Assembly: GCA_947455585.1 (NCBI GenBank)
Contig: CANGOY010000061.1
Coordinates: forward strand, 1 to 9,460
Source: Comamonadaceae bacterium
GTDB taxonomy: Bacteria; Pseudomonadota; Gammaproteobacteria; Burkholderiales; Burkholderiaceae_C
Length of the DNA: 9,460 bases
Reading direction: 5' to 3'
A program made the position numbers and the translations under genes. Positions within the stretch are counted from its first letter, which is position 1. Every line of letters begins with the position of its first letter. Positions 6,295-9,460 of this stretch are shown here, one piece after another. Below the pieces are notes generated by a model. That model saw only the letters and a program-made list of their open reading frames with translations. It was not told the origin of the DNA and made no database searches.

Positions 6295-6308
6295 TGACAG
6301 CCTTGTCA
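6295..6308. promoter_or_regulatory. CusR/CopR-type box D, upstream of the TerB-like gene
   Basis: Exact TGACA-GCCT-TGTCA palindrome. Its right end contains TTGTCA (6303-6308), 5 of 6 matches to a -35 box, but no good -10 follows at 16-18 bp. TATTTT at 6315-6320 is a possible -10 if the bound regulator replaces the -35 contact. The activated promoter of the downstream gene is probably here. Confidence 0.7.
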
Positions 6309-6330
6309 CCCAGTTATTTTCTTGGGTGAC
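6305..6330 (+). repeat. Inverted repeat in the leader of the TerB-like gene
   Basis: GTCACCCA (6305-6312) and TGGGTGAC (6323-6330) are perfect 8-bp inverted arms around a 10-nt T-rich spacer. The left arm overlaps box D. The right arm contains GGTGA, the best available ribosome-binding sequence for the ATG at 6343 although far from it (13 nt). It is either an extra operator element or, if transcribed, a hairpin that hides the translation start. Confidence 0.55.
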
Positions 6331-6342
6331 TAACGTGGCCAT

Positions 6343-8250
6343 ATGGCCGCTGAATCGCTTCAAGTTAATTTACTAGACGACCTCAAAACTGAGGCTGGGA
6401 CGCTTGGCGAAAAAATTCACCTCACGCCTTATTTGACCCTTGCGTGTGCCTTGCTCTACATGGTGGCGTCAGATGGTGAACTGGGTGCCGAAGAAAGCAG
6501 CCATCTCCAATCTGTCCTAGGTGGCGACGAGGAGGTGCTGCGCTACGGGGTGCACTTTGTGCAAACGGTGTCGGTGGATTGGTTTTTAATCGAAGCGCCC
6601 GAACTTCTGAGCACGAAAGACAAGTGGTGCATCCTTGCCAACGTGTGCGACGCCCTCCTGTCGGATGGCCATGCGGATGGCGCTGAACTAGCGCTGTTTT
6701 CGCGTTTAAGGCAAGCCTTTGACGTGACTGAGAAGCAGTTTGAACCTTTGTTCAAAATACTGACGCTGAAGAACGATAAATCTATTTTGGGGCGCTACGC
6801 AGGTGTGCGCGAAGAGCGTCAGCCCATGACCCCGCATCTGGCTTTGGCGTGTGCCTTACTTTACATGTTGACCTCGGATGGCTCGATTGGGACCCAAGAG
6901 ATTGGCCAGCTTGAGTCGGTGATTGGTGGGTTTGAGGGGCTTCAAAAAGTGGCGCTGAACTATGTGCGCTCGGTCAAGATGAAGGTGTTTTTAGATGAGG
7001 CATCAGCCGTTCTAAAGGCGGAGCAAAAGCTCTACATCCTCACCAATGTGTGTGATTCGATGTTGGCTGATGGCGAGGTTGCCAACGTCGAAGACCAGCT
7101 TTTCATGTCGATGCTGCATGCGTTTGGTTACAACGAGGCTTCGTTTGCTCGGTTTTACCAAGTGTTGGAAGTCAAGAACGTCAAGCCGTTTGATACCAGC
7201 ACATTCAAAAATTTAGTTAAGCATGAGCGTGTTGCCGGCAGCGGCGATGCAGACGGTGAAATATTCGACAACAAGTTGAATGTGTCCAAGTTATCGACCG
7301 CCTCAGATGAATTGCGCAGTTCGGCGAACCAAGGTGGAGCGAGTGTCGGCGTTGCAGAGCTGGAGATGAGCCAGTTCATTTCGCGCCAGATGCAAGACAA
7401 CAAGCAGAACCTGTCTGAAGATTTTGATGGCAAAGCCAATATCGCCAAAATTGAGCGCAACGCAACAGATGGTTTGAATCTTCAACAAATCGACGTGTCA
7501 GCAGACGACCTGAATCGACAGAAGATTGAAGCCGCTGGCCCAGCTAAAAACAATCAGTTGATTGACACCGATGCTATGGAGGTCAATCGACAGGCCGTTC
7601 AAGTTGACGTTTTGGGAACGCATACCGAGTCGATTGATGCGGAAGTGCGTGCGCAAAATATTCAAGAAGTCGTGGGAAAGGTCAACAAGCGGTTAGACCA
7701 TTTTGAGGCTGTCAATTTCAGCTTTCTTCAAATAGGACGAGCGCAAAAATTTACCGACGATTTTGTGTTGATTGAAGAAGATGCCTCGGGCGTGAATCGG
7801 CAGTTGCTAGATACGTCATTCTCAAGAATGGGGCTGGCGGTGGATGTCGCACAGATAGGCAGTGGCGCAACGTCTACTTTGGCAGCCAATTCCGCCGCGG
7901 TGTCTTTGAATGCGCAAGGGGCAAGCCATGGCCAATCCGTGCAAAGCCTGACGCGCCGCTCTTTGCTCAACGAGGCCGGTGTCATCCAAGTCGAAGCGGG
8001 AAAATCATGGGGCGGTTTGCGGCTTTACCGTGGTGACGCAGCGTTGATGACGCGCCAATTTGTTTTTCCTTACAAGCAGGTCGCCGTGGCTTTGGTGGCC
8101 ATTGTGTTTGCCACACCTATTTACACGCGGCCCGCTCAAAGCCGCGATGTTGTTGGCCCCTTGGTCATGCTGCACAAGCCCGCACCCGAATTGCGTGAGC
8201 ATCAGCAAGCGCTTGACGCAGAGTTGGTGGACTTGCCACAAGTGCGCTAG
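6343..8250 (+). CDS. Tandem TerB-like domain protein with 12-residue repeats and a C-terminal membrane segment
   Basis: A 635-residue protein of unknown function. Residues about 27-140 and 162-278 are two related all-helical domains. Each begins with TP-x-L-x-LACALLYM and S-DG, and has a second acidic turn (LLSDG near 105; MLADGE near 240). This is the TerB/tellurite-resistance pattern and implies an internal duplication. Residues about 352-494 form a polar repeat region with units like LNLQQIDVSADD, LNRQKIEAAGPA, KNNQLIDTDAME and VNRQAVQVDVLG (consensus x-N-x-Q-x-[IV]-[DE]). Residues 579-593 (VAVALVAIVFATPIY) are a likely membrane segment, followed by about 40 residues. No signal peptide is seen, so the TerB domains are probably cytoplasmic and membrane-tethered. 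TerB domains occur in stress-response systems with metal or phage links; tellurite resistance itself is not implied. Two regulator boxes precede it. The ATG at 6343 has only a weak ribosome-binding site. Confidence 0.88.
   Translation: MAAESLQVNLLDDLKTEAGTLGEKIHLTPYLTLACALLYMVASDGELGAEESSHLQSVLGGDEEVLRYGVHFVQTVSVDWFLIEAPELLSTKDKWCILANVCDALLSDGHADGAELALFSRLRQAFDVTEKQFEPLFKILTLKNDKSILGRYAGVREERQPMTPHLALACALLYMLTSDGSIGTQEIGQLESVIGGFEGLQKVALNYVRSVKMKVFLDEASAVLKAEQKLYILTNVCDSMLADGEVANVEDQLFMSMLHAFGYNEASFARFYQVLEVKNVKPFDTSTFKNLVKHERVAGSGDADGEIFDNKLNVSKLSTASDELRSSANQGGASVGVAELEMSQFISRQMQDNKQNLSEDFDGKANIAKIERNATDGLNLQQIDVSADDLNRQKIEAAGPAKNNQLIDTDAMEVNRQAVQVDVLGTHTESIDAEVRAQNIQEVVGKVNKRLDHFEAVNFSFLQIGRAQKFTDDFVLIEEDASGVNRQLLDTSFSRMGLAVDVAQIGSGATSTLAANSAAVSLNAQGASHGQSVQSLTRRSLLNEAGVIQVEAGKSWGGLRLYRGDAALMTRQFVFPYKQVAVALVAIVFATPIYTRPAQSRDVVGPLVMLHKPAPELREHQQALDAELVDLPQVR
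7396..7824 (+). repeat. Degenerate 12-codon repeats inside the TerB-like gene
   Basis: The encoded residues about 352-494 fall into roughly 11-12 units of mostly 12 residues with N at position 2, Q at 4, I/V/L at 6 and D/E at 7. The best units lie at residues 378-425. The DNA itself has diverged, so the repeat shows at protein level only. One unit is 13 residues, and around 450-480 the register is weak. Confidence 0.65.
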
Positions 8251-8297
8251 CCGTGTGCGAGGAGTCGCAGCCGCAGAGCGCATAAACTCTGCCGCTT

Positions 8298-9338
8298 ATG
8301 TTGATACTCGGTATTGAATCCTCTTGCGACGAAACAGGCGTGGCGTTGGTCCGCTCAGAAGGCTTGGCCTTGCCCAGGTTGTTATCGCACGCTCTTTATA
8401 GCCAAGTGGCCATGCATGTGGCCTACGGCGGCGTGGTGCCTGAGTTGGCGAGTCGTGACCACATTCGCCGCGTCATTCCGCTGGCGCGTGAGGTGATGGC
8501 CGAGGCCAAGCAAACTCTGCAAGACGTCGATGTGGTGGCTTACACCCGTGGCCCCGGCTTGGCCGGTGCTTTGCTGGTGGGCGCGGGTGTGGCTTGCGCT
8601 TTGGGGGCTGCTTTGAACAAGCCTGTGCTGGGCGTGCATCACCTCGAGGGCCATTTGCTGTCGCCGTTTTTGAGCGAAGACTCACCAGAGTTCCCGTTTG
8701 TGGCGCTTTTGGTGTCTGGCGGTCACACGCAGCTCATGCGTGTGGATGGGGTGGGGCGCTACGAATTGCTGGGCGAAACCATTGATGACGCAGCGGGCGA
8801 GGCGTTTGACAAATCGGCCAAGCTCATGGGCTTGGGCTACCCCGGAGGCCCCGCACTCTCAAAGCTGGCCGAGCAGGGTGACCCTGCGGCGTTCAAGCTG
8901 CCGCGTCCTTTGTTACACAGCGGTAATTTAGATTTCTCATTTGCGGGCCTGAAGACGGCAGTGATGACCCAAGCCAAAAAACTGGGCGATGACTTAGAAG
9001 CTCGAAAAGCCGATTTGGCGGCGTCTACCGAGGCTGCCATCGTTGAAGTGTTGTTGAAGAAGTCGCTCACCGCTTTGCGCGAAACAGGCCTGAAACGCTT
9101 GGTCGTGGCGGGCGGCGTGGGTGCCAACCGGCATTTGCGCGAGCAGCTCAATGCGGCTTGCAAGCGCCAAGGCGTGCGGGTGCATTACCCCGAGTTGCAT
9201 TTGTGTACCGACAACGGCGCCATGATTGCCATGGCTGCTGCCATGCGCCTGCAAAGCGGTGAGGGCGGCATGGCCCAGGCTCAGCCGCGCTACAGCTTTG
9301 ACGTCAAGCCGCGCTGGCCGCTGGCTGAATTGGCTTAA
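8298..9338 (+). CDS. tsaD: tRNA N6-threonylcarbamoyladenosine transferase TsaD
   Basis: Catalytic subunit that transfers the threonylcarbamoyl group from threonylcarbamoyl-AMP to A37 of ANN-decoding tRNAs, working in the cytosol with TsaB and TsaE. The 346-residue product has the family start MLILGIESSCDETGVAL, the metal-binding HLEGH (H115, H119), the ATPase-fold motif VSGGHTQL (139-146), GETIDDAAGEAFDK (159-172), GGVGANRHLR (272-281) and the third metal ligand D305 in CTDNGAMIA. All key residues are present and the length is normal. The start at ATG 8298 gives the canonical N-terminus; no clear Shine-Dalgarno is visible. A CATAAA hexamer (8281-8286) just before it might be a -10 box, giving a very short leader. 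It lies 47 nt after the TerB-like gene in the same direction but is functionally unrelated. In enterobacteria tsaD diverges directly from rpsU; here about 7.8 kb separates them. Confidence 0.97.
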   Translation: MLILGIESSCDETGVALVRSEGLALPRLLSHALYSQVAMHVAYGGVVPELASRDHIRRVIPLAREVMAEAKQTLQDVDVVAYTRGPGLAGALLVGAGVACALGAALNKPVLGVHHLEGHLLSPFLSEDSPEFPFVALLVSGGHTQLMRVDGVGRYELLGETIDDAAGEAFDKSAKLMGLGYPGGPALSKLAEQGDPAAFKLPRPLLHSGNLDFSFAGLKTAVMTQAKKLGDDLEARKADLAASTEAAIVEVLLKKSLTALRETGLKRLVVAGGVGANRHLREQLNAACKRQGVRVHYPELHLCTDNGAMIAMAAAMRLQSGEGGMAQAQPRYSFDVKPRWPLAELA

Positions 9339-9363
9339 ACCACGCCCCCGCGCCTGCTATACT
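9335..9363 (+). promoter_or_regulatory. Extended -10 promoter for the gene starting at 9450
   Basis: TG-C-TATACT (TG at 9355-9356, -10 at 9358-9363) is an extended -10 element with 5 of 6 matches to TATAAT. A poor -35 (TTAAAC, 9335-9340, overlapping the tsaD stop) lies 17 bp upstream. Transcription would begin near 9370, leaving a leader of about 80 nt. Confidence 0.6.
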
Positions 9364-9423
9364 CTGTGGGCTTTACCTTTTGGGGTAAGCACAGCACGTT
9401 GCACCAACTTCCACGGTGCAACG
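9364..9423 (+). promoter_or_regulatory. Two hairpins in the leader after tsaD
   Basis: The first hairpin pairs CTGTG-CTT-ACC (9364-9377, two small bulges) with GGTAAGCACAG (9384-9394). The second is a perfect 9-bp stem, CGTTGCACC (9397-9405) with GGTGCAACG (9415-9423), around a 9-nt loop. Neither is followed by a T-run, so they are not ordinary intrinsic terminators. If transcription starts near 9370, the first stem loses its lowest part and the second is fully in the leader. Confidence 0.5.
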
Positions 9424-9449
9424 CAAGTCAAATATTTAAGGAAAAAACC

Positions 9450-9460
9450 ATGTTGACAGC
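9450..9460 (+). CDS. Start of an unidentified gene (cut by right edge)
   Basis: An ATG at 9450 is preceded by a good Shine-Dalgarno AAGGA (9438-9442) with 7-nt spacing and by a plausible promoter and leader. Only M-L-T plus two bases are in the window, so the product cannot be named. It is kept because promoter, leader and ribosome-binding site agree; the short open frame starting at 9226, which overlaps it, is a shadow of tsaD. Confidence 0.6.

Noticed and set aside
6343..8250. Naming the TerB-like gene as terB tellurite resistance
   Set aside because: Only the domain pattern matches; the protein is far longer than TerB (about 150 residues), and no other ter genes are present.
9226..9456. 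Plus-strand open frame crossing the end of tsaD
   Set aside because: It overlaps tsaD in another frame, spans the promoter and both hairpins, and lacks motifs.

Overview
The window looks like a chromosomal segment of a betaproteobacterium of the Burkholderiales, most likely a Comamonadaceae (Limnohabitans/Rhodoferax-like) freshwater organism. This rests on the 70-residue S21 followed by a GatB/YqeY gene (start of the rpsU-yqeY-dnaG-rpoD operon type), the ybiB-cobA pairing, and a moderately high GC content with many GCC/CTG/GTG codons. The genus is an inference.

Left part (1-3634, all on the minus strand): ybiB, cobA and a BaiN/HI0933-type flavoprotein lie head to tail and probably form one transcription unit. 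They are followed by rpsU (with its own TATAAT promoter inside the 3' end of the flavoprotein gene and a structured leader), an intrinsic terminator, and the first 75 codons of yqeY, which runs off the left edge. The terminator between rpsU and yqeY recalls the internal terminator of the enterobacterial macromolecular-synthesis operon and would keep S21 in excess over the downstream genes.

Centre (3708-8250): an orphan FlaG-like gene on the minus strand diverges from a plus-strand module. The module has an OmpR-type response regulator of the CusR/CopR/IrlR kind, its sensor histidine kinase (3 nt apart), and a 635-residue protein. This protein combines two tandem TerB-like domains, a long repetitive middle built from 12-residue units, and a C-terminal membrane segment. 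The strongest new observation is four copies of the palindrome TGACA-N4-TGTCA (three exact, one imperfect). They are arranged as two pairs with 26- and 27-bp spacing: one pair in front of the regulator gene, one pair in front of the TerB-like gene. This is the operator architecture of CusR/CopR-type regulators. It argues that the kinase/regulator pair is autoregulated and drives the TerB-repeat protein, making a small self-contained envelope- or stress-responsive system.

Right part (8298-9460): tsaD (tRNA t6A synthesis), then an extended -10 promoter, a leader with two hairpins, and the first codons of an unidentified gene cut by the window edge. No rRNA, tRNA, CRISPR array, insertion sequence or phage gene was seen, and no gene-free stretch exceeds 300 bases.
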